DNA of 12,500 nucleotides from JAQVUB01 sp033809415 (GCA_033809415.1 JAPXLT010000125.1:1-12500), one strand, 5' to 3'. Shown: positions 1 through 7,080, counted from the stretch's first letter. Numbers and translations are program-made. The notes: generated by a model not told the origin, from the letters alone.

Positions 1-22
1 ACCCTGCCCCCTGCCCCCTTTT
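1..22. repeat. C-rich short tandem repeat at window edge
   Basis: This stretch contains two to three tandem units of a C-rich heptamer (CCCTGCC) followed by a short T run, directly beyond the stop codon of the 654-aa gene. It is cut by the window edge, so its full length is unknown. It looks like a small simple-sequence intergenic repeat; I see no hairpin that would make it a terminator. Confidence 0.35.
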
Positions 23-1987
23 TCACACAAATTCGATTGTGAGCACCTGATAGCCCTGCAGGCGGTCTATTTCGAACTGGATTTGCCTGTCCGTTTTCTG
101 CCAAGGGAGTTCCTTCCCCGTATCGGCCCAGTAAATGCGCGTTGGGGTTTTGTCCTGCATATTCAGACGCACTTCGATTCCGGTCAACACACCAGGCGGT
201 TCGACCAGGACCACGGAGGGGCTTGGCGATTCCGGGTGGAAATTCATCAGATGCAGGTGCAGGCGGTTTTTCTGGCGAGTCAGCGTCGTCCGGCAATACC
301 TTGGAAAATTGCGGATTTCGAGAATTGACTCGGGGAGCAGGCGTTTCAGAAGCGTTTTTGTCAATTGCAGAAAGCAAGGCTGGCTGCATTCCCGGTAGGT
401 TTGAAAAAGCGGATGCGAAAAAAGGATTCCGTTGTCGGATTCAATCACTGCCGCGTCGCCATTTTCCTTGTCTGGGGGCGTGTAATAGTTGCCATGTTCA
501 CCATCCCAGCCATATTCCACCATAGGCTTGATAATGCTGGCCAGGATGTCAGCACTAGGCTGAGCACGGTAGGACATGCCTTGATGATACAGAGTTACCG
601 GCATCTCCGGAAATTCCGGGCAAACCTCGGCTTTGACTGAAATATAAGCGGGATTGCATGGGCTTGTTCCCAGGCATTGCACCGGCAAGGGCAGCAGCAT
701 CTGATCGCTGCCCAGCGCCAGGCCGCCCTGCCCGCAGCAAAAGACCTTCCCGCCATTTTGCAGGAACTCCTTGATGCGCTCGGCTGTCTGCGGATCGATT
801 CGAGTTTCATCGAGTAAGACCAGCACCCGATATGCGGAAAAATCCATGTTCGGCGTGATGACATCATACAGCAAGTGCATCTGATCGAACATTTGTGCCG
901 CTCCCCACAAGGCAAAGAGCGCTTTCTGACCATCCAGGGTGCTGTAGTCAAAGGCATATTCGGGAGTGAGCAGGGCAAATTCTGTGACCGCCTCCGCATC
1001 CTGGTAGCAATCAGAAAAACGCTGCAATTTTCCGTAGACCGTCCGGATCAGATCAAAGACCGGCTTTTGGATATCCCCTCTGGGATGGAAATGGTCTCCG
1101 ACGGTGCAGCGCATGGTATTGGCCAGGCCATAACCGAGAAAATACTCCAGCGCATCGGCGCTGCATATTCCGCCGAAATCCGCCCAGCTTTTGTGGAAGC
1201 GTCCGATCATGTTCAGGACGGGCTTGTTTAATTTGCGTGCATAATGTGCCTTCACCGGCAGGGACTCATAAATGGCTCGTCCAAGGGCTTCAAATTCCAG
1301 GTAATTGCCCAAGTCCGCCTGTTGTTGGAAGGTCAAGCCATTGAAATAGAGCAATGCGTTCGGATTGGCCTGCTTGATTTGGTTTGCTATGCGCTGACAA
1401 AAACGGTCGCGGGAAAGCCGGGCAAACTCGAAGACGGCTTTTTCATTCTGCCAATCGATGCCGCGTTCCTTCATTTCCCGGATGCATTCACTGCCAATGC
1501 AGGGATTGATGGTTGCGCAGTCAAAGAAAAAGCCATCAGGGGCATATTCGTCGGTGAGTTCCTGCAACATGCTGCAGAAATGGTCTGCATAAGGGGAATT
1601 GTAACACATGCGCCGGAAAAAATTATTCATGCGGTCCCCCTTATAGGTGCTGCCGTCCGGCCAGGTGGTCAGCCAGTCCCGATGCCTGAGTCCTTCCTCG
1701 TGGCTGAGGCCGACATTGAGATAGGCGCTGCACCGGATGCCGGCCTGGCGACAAGCCTCGAGAATCCTGCCAAAAAGATCATATTCGAGACTGGGATGAC
1801 GTATGCCTTTCCGTGTGTTGTAATAGGCCATGCCCAGATTGCAGCGGGCAGGAAAAACAATGAAGTCAATGTTGGCGGACTTGAGTTCCTTGATGAATTG
1901 CCCAACGTCAAAATTTTCACCTACCTGCGGGCAGCTCGGCATCGTGTGAAAATCAAAAAAACAGCCCCATTGCGGAAATTGAATCAT
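23..1987 (-). CDS. Cytoplasmic GHL6-type glycoside hydrolase (possible GH151-like alpha-L-fucosidase)
   Basis: This is a 654-aa protein. The start at 1987 is chosen over the longer frame to 2062 because AGGAGT lies 7 nt upstream and the protein family begins here. Residues about 10-320 resemble a TIM barrel of the hypothetical glycosyl hydrolase 6 type. DGFFFD at 151-156 offers D156 as a candidate catalytic carboxylate, followed by NPC and a second Cys at 161-168. EFE at 231-233 gives candidate second acids. Residues about 335-430 look like the beta-galactosidase trimerisation (amidotransferase-like) domain, including KVFCCGQGG. The C-terminus (about 560-654) is a small beta domain. GHL6 plus trimerisation-domain proteins include GH151 fucosidases, but this assignment is by eye. 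No signal peptide is visible, so the enzyme probably acts on imported oligosaccharides in the cytoplasm, unlike the two exported enzymes upstream. It sits 828 bp downstream of the 972-aa gene and probably has its own promoter. Confidence 0.85.
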   Translation of the reverse strand: MIQFPQWGCFFDFHTMPSCPQVGENFDVGQFIKELKSANIDFIVFPARCNLGMAYYNTRKGIRHPSLEYDLFGRILEACRQAGIRCSAYLNVGLSHEEGLRHRDWLTTWPDGSTYKGDRMNNFFRRMCYNSPYADHFCSMLQELTDEYAPDGFFFDCATINPCIGSECIREMKERGIDWQNEKAVFEFARLSRDRFCQRIANQIKQANPNALLYFNGLTFQQQADLGNYLEFEALGRAIYESLPVKAHYARKLNKPVLNMIGRFHKSWADFGGICSADALEYFLGYGLANTMRCTVGDHFHPRGDIQKPVFDLIRTVYGKLQRFSDCYQDAEAVTEFALLTPEYAFDYSTLDGQKALFALWGAAQMFDQMHLLYDVITPNMDFSAYRVLVLLDETRIDPQTAERIKEFLQNGGKVFCCGQGGLALGSDQMLLPLPVQCLGTSPCNPAYISVKAEVCPEFPEMPVTLYHQGMSYRAQPSADILASIIKPMVEYGWDGEHGNYYTPPDKENGDAAVIESDNGILFSHPLFQTYRECSQPCFLQLTKTLLKRLLPESILEIRNFPRYCRTTLTRQKNRLHLHLMNFHPESPSPSVVLVEPPGVLTGIEVRLNMQDKTPTRIYWADTGKELPWQKTDRQIQFEIDRLQGYQVLTIEFV

Positions 1988-1994
1988 GTTGCTT

Positions 1995-2000
1995 ACTCCT
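1995..2000 (-). promoter_or_regulatory. Ribosome binding site of the 654-aa gene
   Basis: AGGAGT on the minus strand lies 7 nt before the ATG at 1987. It decides the start: the upstream in-frame ATG at 2062 has no comparable site and would add 25 residues that do not look like part of the enzyme. Confidence 0.8.
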
Positions 2001-2091
2001 GTATTACGAATACTGAAAAGTTTGTTTTGGGCGAAGGAATTTCTGAATGTTACGATCAGCACACCGCCAAACTCTAAAAAAAGTTCGTGCT

Positions 2092-2121
2092 ACTATCCCC
2101 AAACTTCTTCTTTTTTGTGAA
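2092..2121 (-). promoter_or_regulatory. Candidate promoter for the 654-aa gene
   Basis: On the minus strand TTCACA (2121-2116) is followed after 18 nt by GATAGT (2097-2092). These match the sigma-70 consensus at 5 of 6 and 4 of 6 bases. A start near 2085 would give a leader of about 100 nt. Just upstream (2122-2143) is an imperfect dyad with ends AGATT and AATCT that could be an operator. The matches are modest and vegetative promoters in this group are poorly defined. Confidence 0.3.
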
Positions 2122-2193
2122 AGATTTTTCTGAAAAGCAATCTCCAAGTCATTGGCATACAACCCTTTTAAGGTGCCGCCAATTCCTGTCTTT

Positions 2194-2273
2194 TTTCTCC
2201 GACTGATCCGACCGATCAGACCGATCCGACTGATCTACTTGATCCGTCCAATCCGTCCGATCAGTCGGAGAAA
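2194..2273. repeat. 9-bp GATC tandem array closed by 15-bp inverted repeats
   Basis: Seven units of exactly 9 bp start at 2205, 2214, 2223, 2232, 2241, 2250 and 2259. Six begin with GATC; the one at 2250 begins with AATC. The remaining five bases are variants of CGACC or CGTCC. The array is flanked by a perfect 15-bp inverted repeat, 2194-2208 (TTTCTCCGACTGATC) and 2259-2273, with 50 bp between. It lies upstream of the 654-aa gene inside the 828-bp intergenic region and runs directly into the conserved repeat module that follows. A degenerate remnant with one clear unit precedes the same module in the second copy near 10484-10512. Confidence 0.85.
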
Positions 2274-2339
2274 CCAATAGGCCAGATCACAAATTCGAGT
2301 GCCATTCCATCCGTTGAAGCAGCAACCCTACAAAATTTT
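2265..2339 (+). repeat. Composite intergenic repeat, module A, copy 1
   Basis: About 75 bp beginning TCGGAGAAACCAATAG and ending CAAAATTTT. The same module recurs in the same orientation at 10509-10585, with roughly 80 percent identity by eye and a perfect first 16 bases. It has no open frame of note and carries no gene. Its position just after the 9-bp GATC array is also partly kept in copy 2, so array and module probably form one dispersed element. Confidence 0.85.
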
Positions 2340-2363
2340 CCGCGCTTTCCGTGCTTTCCGTGG
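2337..2363 (+). repeat. Three tandem 9-bp units of TTTCCGTGC type
   Basis: Units at 2337-2345, 2346-2354 and 2355-2363 read TTTCCGCGC, TTTCCGTGC and TTTCCGTGG. They join module A to module B in copy 1 and are absent between the modules of copy 2. Their period matches the neighbouring GATC array and the TTTCGTG pair in module B. Confidence 0.8.
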
Positions 2364-2373
2364 ACAAAAAAAA

Positions 2374-2440
2374 TGGGTTGTGGGCGGCAGCCCACGCCAA
2401 GCTTTTTCGTGCCTTTCGTGATTAAAAACCTTTTTGGACA
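2374..2440 (-). repeat. Composite intergenic repeat, module B, copy 1 (inverted relative to copy 2)
   Basis: About 67 bp whose reverse complement matches 10420-10486 closely, including the run CACGAAAGGCACGAAAAAGC. It contains two 9-bp units (TTTCGTGCC at 2405-2413 and TTTCGTGAT at 2414-2422) and a 6-bp hairpin GTGGGC/GCCCAC at 2380-2395 with a 4-nt loop. Read on the plus strand the hairpin is followed by a short T run, but no plus-strand gene needs a terminator here. Confidence 0.85.
2380..2395. other. Small conserved hairpin in module B, copy 1
   Basis: GTGGGC and GCCCAC are separated by GGCA. The counterpart at 10464-10479 is GTGGAC and GTCCAC with loop TAAC. One pair differs by a double, pairing-preserving change and the loop is free to vary, which suggests that the fold is kept. 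Confidence 0.65.
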
Positions 2441-2815
2441 CGGTCTATTTACGATACAACATGTAAGATCAAATGTCCACCAAAGAAGGTTATGGACGAA
2501 AAACCGCTGATTGCAAGAAGAGCGAGGCTAAATGTAAGTTTCATAGCCCTCTTGACAAATTCAGCGATTCAATATATCAAGGAGACAATTCTTCGTCCAT
2601 TCTATCCACTACATGCAAGTCTGTAGGATGGCTGGGCTCCGCATTCGTATATGTTGTAATCTGGCTGATTATTGGATTTTCAGGCATTGTCAGGTCGTCA
2701 TTGCCGCAATCAAGCTGGCAATACCAATGTTTTTGCGAAACATTGCGGCTCCTCATCGGCCATTGTTCGGCATGCGATTCGGGGCCGTCTGTTTGGCAGC
2801 ATGCGCCTTCTGAAC
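2441..2815. other. Intergenic stretch without a recognisable gene
   Basis: About 375 bp between module B and the stop of the 972-aa gene. A 44-codon plus-strand frame opens at 2492 but its only Shine-Dalgarno-like bases end 2 nt before the ATG, so I do not call it. TTGACA (2552-2557), 17 nt and TATCAA (2575-2580) make a promoter-like pair on the plus strand, with AAGGAG right after, but no convincing coding frame follows. The part nearest the 972-aa gene holds nested inverted repeats, listed separately. It may contain decayed coding sequence; I cannot identify any. Confidence 0.4.
2700..2749 (-). other. Nested inverted repeats downstream of the 972-aa gene
   Basis: GCCGCAAT (2703-2710) pairs with ATTGCGGC (2742-2749). 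Inside it CAATGTTT (2725-2732) pairs with AAACATTG (2738-2745) with a 5-nt loop, and ATTGCC (2700-2705) pairs with GGCAAT (2717-2722). These pairings partly exclude each other. The block lies 67 nt past the stop at 2816, where a transcript 3' end is expected, but there is no U run, so it is not a standard intrinsic terminator. Confidence 0.4.
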
Positions 2816-5734
2816 TTATTTCAGTTCAGCGAGCATATGCAGGATTTCGATCCGGACCTGGTCCATCAGACTGCGATCCATAGGTGTCTTCCATTCCAGT
2901 CTGTTAGGGAGGACATTAGCCAGGGCGCGTCCAGGAGCCTCGGCAAGCAACCGTTCGGCCTTGGCCAAAGCCGCCCCGCCCTTGCCAGCCTTCTTCAACT
3001 GGGTAACCCGGTCTTGCAGCATGACCAGATACTCGTAGTCTTGCACACCCTCGCGGATAGCTTCACTGTGCTTGCCTTCCATCACCGTCGTCTGCGACAC
3101 GAAATACGGCGAGAATTCCGTGCCTGGCTGGATATACGCATTCCAGGAATCGCCTTGGCCGCCGCCGCAGCCCAAAGCCCAATAGAACGACCCTTTGGCA
3201 CCGATCTCGAAGGCGCGCCATTTCTGGGCTCGGTGGTATGCGATCGGGTCAAGCAGCTTGGCCGGGCCGCTGCATGAATACAGCCACAGTTCGCGACCAG
3301 CGTCGCGTTGCTTCAAATAGAATTGCTTAAACGGCTCGCCGTTCTTCAGCATCCTCGGTGTATCCGGGCAGAGGACATCGCACAGCTCATACATTTCCAG
3401 CAGACCTTCCTCTGGATTGTGATAAATCGGATCCTCAAAAATCATGATGCCGGAATTGGCGGCACGGATGGCCTTGGCCCAGGCAATGATGATGCGGTCC
3501 TGCTCGTTGCGCTGCGGTTCGTCCAACAACAGCACCACCAGCTGGCTCGGCTGCATGTCAGTCTGCTTCAAGTAATTCGCCCAGGCAGTCATGTAATCGC
3601 CGACCATACGATTGAATCGATCCGTGCCCATCATCTCATTATGGAATTTTTTCCCGACGGCCATGAACACGCAGTAGTTGCGGGCACCGTCCCAGAGCTT
3701 CACCCATGCATCCCAATTGGTGAAATTCAGCTTATCGGCATTGGTCAGCCGCCCCTCGGCGTCAAAGGCAGCACCCTGCGGCATCACAGCGTTGGTGGCC
3801 CACGGGCTGTCCACATACATATCGCGCATCAGTGCCATGTTGTCAACCAAGTTGCCCGGCGCCTTGAAACGATCAGCAGCGCCGTTGACATAATCCCAGC
3901 CGCCGACATGCAAGGTCGTCGCCGCTGGAAACTGCCCGGTGATGCGCAACGTCACCGTCACCGCCATTTCCGGCCGCCCAGCGGCGGCAGCTTTCAGGCG
4001 GCCCTGGTAGACACCGTCGGCCAGGTTCGGTCGACGGAAAGACAGCCAAACCTGGCGCGTACACCCAGCCGGCACCCGCAGTTTCGCGCTGCCGTCTGCC
4101 AATTCGGTCGGCTTCAATGCTGCTGCGATCGGCTCGCCCTGCTTGGTATCGGTCGGCAGCACTTCGCACAGGCGCAAAGACGCGCCAGCAGGGAAGCCTT
4201 CGACTGCAATCGTGTAGTCCAGAACTGTCGACGTCGGATTGCTCAAATTCACAGTTTCGCCGCGCACTTCGCCACGCATCATCTCGACCAGCAATGGCGC
4301 CACGTCAGCAGCAGCGGGCGGCGGAATGGCGGTCAAAGGCAAATTATCCCAGCGGTTGTTGCGCCACAAAAACGGCTGCGTAAAACCAGCGGCCTGTATA
4401 CTGACCGTGTTCAGGCTCAAAATGGCCTCATGAACGGCATTCAAAGGCAAAATCGCGGTGAAGCTCGCTGGGTTAACCGCTGGCAGCTGGCTCAGGCTGG
4501 CCTTCAAAGCCGGAATCCGAGCGGCAGCAGCGGCCAGACCAGGCGCAGTCTTGGGCAAGCCTGACAACTCTGCCTCGACGGCAAGCAAATCAATCTGCAG
4601 ACGTCTGCGGATGCTGTTCGCCAGCTGATGTTCCCAGAAAGTATCCTTCGGCGATTCGGTCGATATGCCGCCGGCAGGCTGGCCCAGCCAGGCGTCCTGG
4701 CCGCGGTACACTTCGATTTCGTCGCAAAACACGTAGCCTTCCTGGTTAACCAGAATTTGCACCCACCGACCTTTAGTCTGCAGCTCATCGGTCACATACC
4801 GGAAAACGCTGTATTCTCCCGCCGCCGGCATTAGCTCTTGCGTGCCCAGCATCGTTATCGTCAGATCGCCCTGGTAAAACCAGGTCTTCTGGTCACTGCT
4901 GACATAGACGTGCAACCCGATCGGCCAACAGACGTCGGCTACACCAGCCGCCGTATTCCAGGACACGCCGCTGATTGGCTCCTCTCGACCCAGGTCGATA
5001 GTGACGCTGACCGGCCTGCCCGTGCGCCATCCGACCGTGCTCTTCTGCACCCAGAAATAGCCTTCGGTATACACCCCGTCAGTAAGCTGAACCTTGTCAT
5101 CGGGATCAGTGCAAAGCCTATAGGACGGCGCTGGCGACAAAGTATAGGACTTGTGCAAAGCGATGTTTTCACCAGGCGCCACGAACGGCTTGGCGGTTTT
5201 CGTGTCAGTCGTAGCCAAGGCCGCAGCAGGCAATACATTGACCTGGTCAATGCCAGACTTGCCAGTAACTGCGGTGACGCTGCCGATCAGGCGCACGGTC
5301 AATTCCCGGTTCTTGCCGCTGGAAAATTTGCGGTCGAAATGCTTCCAGAAGCCATGCCGGTCAGTGTCGCCGGTTAGACTGGCTAGGATCTTGCCGTTTG
5401 CGCCGACGACTTCCACCATAGGCACGCAGCCATTGGCCTTCAAAGAGGCGCGAAGGACATAGTCGGTGTCCGGCTGGCACGCGACCTTCTGGATCAGCCT
5501 GCCAGCGCCGGGTTCGGTTGTGAAGACGACCGCATTGGGCATCGAGTCGATCCCGAGAACACCGTCGTCATTGACATAGCCCCAGCCGCCGCTGCCTGTC
5601 GGCTCCGCCGTCCACTCAGGCGGCGTGTCGCCATATGCAGGGCTGCCTTGATTGAACCTACCATTCCGCACCAGGTTCTGCGCCAGCGCTGCCACTGCCA
5701 GCCCAAAAAACAACACCAAAAATGACTGTCTCAT
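2816..5734 (-). CDS. Exported multi-domain glycoside hydrolase with GH123/DUF4091-like catalytic region
   Basis: This is a 972-aa protein. The start at 5734 is chosen over an upstream ATG at 5836 because AAGGAG precedes it by 6 nt and a Sec signal peptide then begins (residues 1-18, FLVLFFGLAVAALA). Residues about 20-170 look like a CBM4/9-type beta-sandwich (NLVRNGRF start). Residues about 189-345 look like an F5/8 type C (discoidin) domain. An Ala/Pro-rich helical linker runs about 370-480 and a beta domain about 490-600. The C-terminal 600-905 resembles the DUF4091/GH123 catalytic barrel. DE at 738-739 in LLLDEP fits the adjacent acid pair used in substrate-assisted catalysis by GH123 beta-N-acetylgalactosaminidases, and EGVQDYEYL at 895-903 is typical of DUF4091. 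Activity on GalNAc glycans is possible but not shown. It follows the pseudopilin gene after 179 nt. Its base composition looks more GC-rich than its neighbours. Confidence 0.88.
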   Translation of the reverse strand: MRQSFLVLFFGLAVAALAQNLVRNGRFNQGSPAYGDTPPEWTAEPTGSGGWGYVNDDGVLGIDSMPNAVVFTTEPGAGRLIQKVACQPDTDYVLRASLKANGCVPMVEVVGANGKILASLTGDTDRHGFWKHFDRKFSSGKNRELTVRLIGSVTAVTGKSGIDQVNVLPAAALATTDTKTAKPFVAPGENIALHKSYTLSPAPSYRLCTDPDDKVQLTDGVYTEGYFWVQKSTVGWRTGRPVSVTIDLGREEPISGVSWNTAAGVADVCWPIGLHVYVSSDQKTWFYQGDLTITMLGTQELMPAAGEYSVFRYVTDELQTKGRWVQILVNQEGYVFCDEIEVYRGQDAWLGQPAGGISTESPKDTFWEHQLANSIRRRLQIDLLAVEAELSGLPKTAPGLAAAAARIPALKASLSQLPAVNPASFTAILPLNAVHEAILSLNTVSIQAAGFTQPFLWRNNRWDNLPLTAIPPPAAADVAPLLVEMMRGEVRGETVNLSNPTSTVLDYTIAVEGFPAGASLRLCEVLPTDTKQGEPIAAALKPTELADGSAKLRVPAGCTRQVWLSFRRPNLADGVYQGRLKAAAAGRPEMAVTVTLRITGQFPAATTLHVGGWDYVNGAADRFKAPGNLVDNMALMRDMYVDSPWATNAVMPQGAAFDAEGRLTNADKLNFTNWDAWVKLWDGARNYCVFMAVGKKFHNEMMGTDRFNRMVGDYMTAWANYLKQTDMQPSQLVVLLLDEPQRNEQDRIIIAWAKAIRAANSGIMIFEDPIYHNPEEGLLEMYELCDVLCPDTPRMLKNGEPFKQFYLKQRDAGRELWLYSCSGPAKLLDPIAYHRAQKWRAFEIGAKGSFYWALGCGGGQGDSWNAYIQPGTEFSPYFVSQTTVMEGKHSEAIREGVQDYEYLVMLQDRVTQLKKAGKGGAALAKAERLLAEAPGRALANVLPNRLEWKTPMDRSLMDQVRIEILHMLAELK

Positions 5735-5740
5735 CGCTAT

Positions 5741-5746
5741 CTCCTT
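5741..5746 (-). promoter_or_regulatory. Ribosome binding site of the 972-aa gene
   Basis: AAGGAG on the minus strand lies 6 nt before the ATG at 5734 and supports that start over the longer frame beginning at 5836, whose extra 34 residues precede and would spoil the signal peptide. Confidence 0.8.
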
Positions 5747-5759
5747 AAATACATTTTGA

Positions 5760-5781
5760 TTGAACTTGAACGCCCTGTCAA
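5760..5781 (-). promoter_or_regulatory. Weak candidate promoter for the 972-aa gene
   Basis: TTGACA (5781-5776, minus strand) is a full -35 match. After about 17 nt comes CAAAAT, a 4 of 6 match to the -10 box, just before the ribosome binding site. The resulting leader would be very short. Read-through from the upstream operon is an alternative. Confidence 0.25.
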
Positions 5782-5791
5782 AAACAGCGCC

Positions 5792-5834
5792 CTTGCAATA
5801 TTCATAACATGATTGCTTGCACCTACTTGCAATC
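5792..5834. promoter_or_regulatory. Repeated CTTGCA motif with a dyad, possible operator
   Basis: CTTGCA occurs at 5792, 5816 and 5826 (plus strand) within 41 bp, 60-100 bp upstream of the 972-aa start. GATTGC (5811-5816) and GCAATC (5829-5834) form a dyad around two of them. The 11-mer CCCTTGCAATA recurs at 10296-10306, in the intergenic region before the 1010-aa gene. A shared regulator site is possible, but the motif is short. Confidence 0.3.
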
Positions 5835-5913
5835 ACTCCCTTCTCCGACCTGCTTGCCTTCCCGGTCAGTCATTGCCTTGGGTTCTATAGAAGAGCATCT
5901 TTTGGCCTACTGC

Positions 5914-6582
5914 TCAGGGGCTGGTGCCTTCATAGGTCGGGTGCCAAAGAATACTGTTGACCGACCGGTCGGGGATAGACGGACCGCGACGGCTGCCGAC
6001 ATGACCGTCGCCGTATGCGATATTAGCCGTGTTGTTGTGTCGTCCCACTTCGCGGACATGCTTGGTGTCGGCCAGGACGTATGAATTGTAGACGATAGCG
6101 CCAGCGGCAGAGGCCGGGTAGGAATTGGCGTCAGCGAAGACCATCAGCTCCGAGGGGCGACGGAGTTTACTGAGATGCTGTCCATCTTTGGGGACATAGA
6201 CGTTATAACCAATCGAGGGGCTGCCTTGGTATTGTCCTGTGTAAACGCAGTGCTTCACAGAGTTGGATGGGCAGTTATAGACTTTGAATTCCGGCTGCCA
6301 GGGGTGGAAGATGGTCTGCCAGAGCACGTAGCCGGTGGTACAAAGATCGCCATTCGGCAGAGTATAGGACGAATTGCCAAAGAGGTTGCTCAGTACTGTG
6401 CCGTCGTGGTCGTCGGCATACGTCAACCAACTGAGAGCCATTTGTTTCTGGTTGGACGTACAGGAGATGGTGCGAGCCTTTTCCCGAGCCTTGGACAAAG
6501 CCGGAAGGATCATAGATGCCAATATCGCGATAATCGCAATAACGACCAGCAATTCTATCAAGGTAAAAAAACGTTTTTTCAT
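5914..6582 (-). CDS. Type II secretion/pilin-like pseudopilin with H-X9-DG motif
   Basis: This is a 222-aa protein. The N-terminus MKKRFFTLIELLVV is a class III (type IV pilin-like) signal with one hydrophobic helix (about 6-28) and conserved E10, the usual +5 glutamate. The -1 position is Phe, not the expected Gly. It continues LPALSKAREKA, then a globular domain with Cys at about 41, 103 and 111. H-N-N-T-A-N-I-A-Y-G-D-G near residues 182-193 fits the prepilin-type processing-associated H-X9-DG motif common in PVC bacteria. It probably sits in the cytoplasmic membrane with its C-terminal domain outside, as a minor pseudopilin. The start ATG follows TGAGGTG at a good distance, and this TGA is also the stop of the 161-aa gene, so translation is probably coupled. 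Which secretion apparatus it joins is unknown. Confidence 0.88.
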   Translation of the reverse strand: MKKRFFTLIELLVVIAIIAILASMILPALSKAREKARTISCTSNQKQMALSWLTYADDHDGTVLSNLFGNSSYTLPNGDLCTTGYVLWQTIFHPWQPEFKVYNCPSNSVKHCVYTGQYQGSPSIGYNVYVPKDGQHLSKLRRPSELMVFADANSYPASAAGAIVYNSYVLADTKHVREVGRHNNTANIAYGDGHVGSRRGPSIPDRSVNSILWHPTYEGTSP

Positions 6583-6591
6583 GGTTGCACC

Positions 6592-7077
6592 TCAGGGAAT
6601 GATGTTGTCGATTGTAAGATAAAACTTGGCAGTCTGATATTTATCTGTTTTGACCTCGGGCTTGCCAGTTTCCCGAAACAGAACGACACATTCTAGGGCA
6701 TAATCGCCAATCGGCCAATTGTCGGTCGGAAATTCGAGGGTAAGCTCCCGGGCTTGATAAAATGCAGGCTTCAGCCAAACCGCTTTGATGGTAAAACGAT
6801 CCCACGAACCGGTACCGCCGTTGTCTTTCGGAACGAGACCTGTCTTCTGCTGGAAGGTGGCAGGCAAATTACGGCGGTAGGCGCCAACCCCCCAATAGGC
6901 AAAATACCGTCCGGAGGGATATTGACATTTGATATGGAGCCGGATGGTCTCGCCAGGACGTGCAACTTTCCGGTCCGGCACGGCGAAAAGCGCATAGGAG
7001 CCGTTGTCATCGCCTGCCATACAAAACGGCGCAGCCAACAACAGCAGAATGATGAGATTAAAAAATTTTCCGGACAT
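6592..7077 (-). CDS. Small exported protein of unknown function
   Basis: This is a 161-aa protein with a clear Sec signal peptide (residues 1 to about 21, hydrophobic core NLIILLLLAAPF, cleavage plausible after MA). The rest is probably all-beta, with RPGETIRL, a Tyr/Trp-rich patch (GRYFAYWGVGAYRR) and alternating hydrophobic strands, in the manner of an Ig-like or carbohydrate-binding sandwich. I do not recognise the family. Cys19 is in PFC, not a proper lipobox, so I do not call it a lipoprotein. It starts 3 nt after the stop of the 1010-aa gene, with AAGGA inside that gene's last codons, and its own TGA forms part of the ribosome binding site of the pseudopilin. This locked arrangement suggests that the three products are needed together; a periplasmic partner or adaptor role is inference. 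Confidence 0.82.
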   Translation of the reverse strand: MSGKFFNLIILLLLAAPFCMAGDDNGSYALFAVPDRKVARPGETIRLHIKCQYPSGRYFAYWGVGAYRRNLPATFQQKTGLVPKDNGGTGSWDRFTIKAVWLKPAFYQARELTLEFPTDNWPIGDYALECVVLFRETGKPEVKTDKYQTAKFYLTIDNIIP

Positions 7078-7080
7078 CGC

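Noticed and set aside
1244..2077. 277-codon open frame on the plus strand
   Set aside because: Antisense to the GHL6-like gene; no recognisable protein features.
2194..2273. CRISPR-like array
   Set aside because: The 9-bp units are contiguous with no spacers, so this is a tandem repeat, not a CRISPR.
2473..2883. Plus-strand frames of 44 to 136 codons between module B and the 972-aa gene
   Set aside because: No suitable ribosome binding site for the ATGs, no recognisable protein, and the longer one runs into the end of the real minus-strand gene. A decayed gene is possible but cannot be shown.
3308..4564. 418-codon open frame on the plus strand
   Set aside because: Antisense to the GC-rich 972-aa gene; its composition (many His, Gln, Arg) is typical of a shadow frame.
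5735..5836. Longer start for the 972-aa gene
   Set aside because: The extra 34 residues lack signal-peptide character and the ATG at 5836 has no good ribosome binding site; the downstream ATG has both.
6592..7077. Lipoprotein reading of the 161-aa product
   Set aside because: The cysteine is preceded by A-P-F, which does not fit the lipobox, and a normal signal peptidase I site lies just after it.
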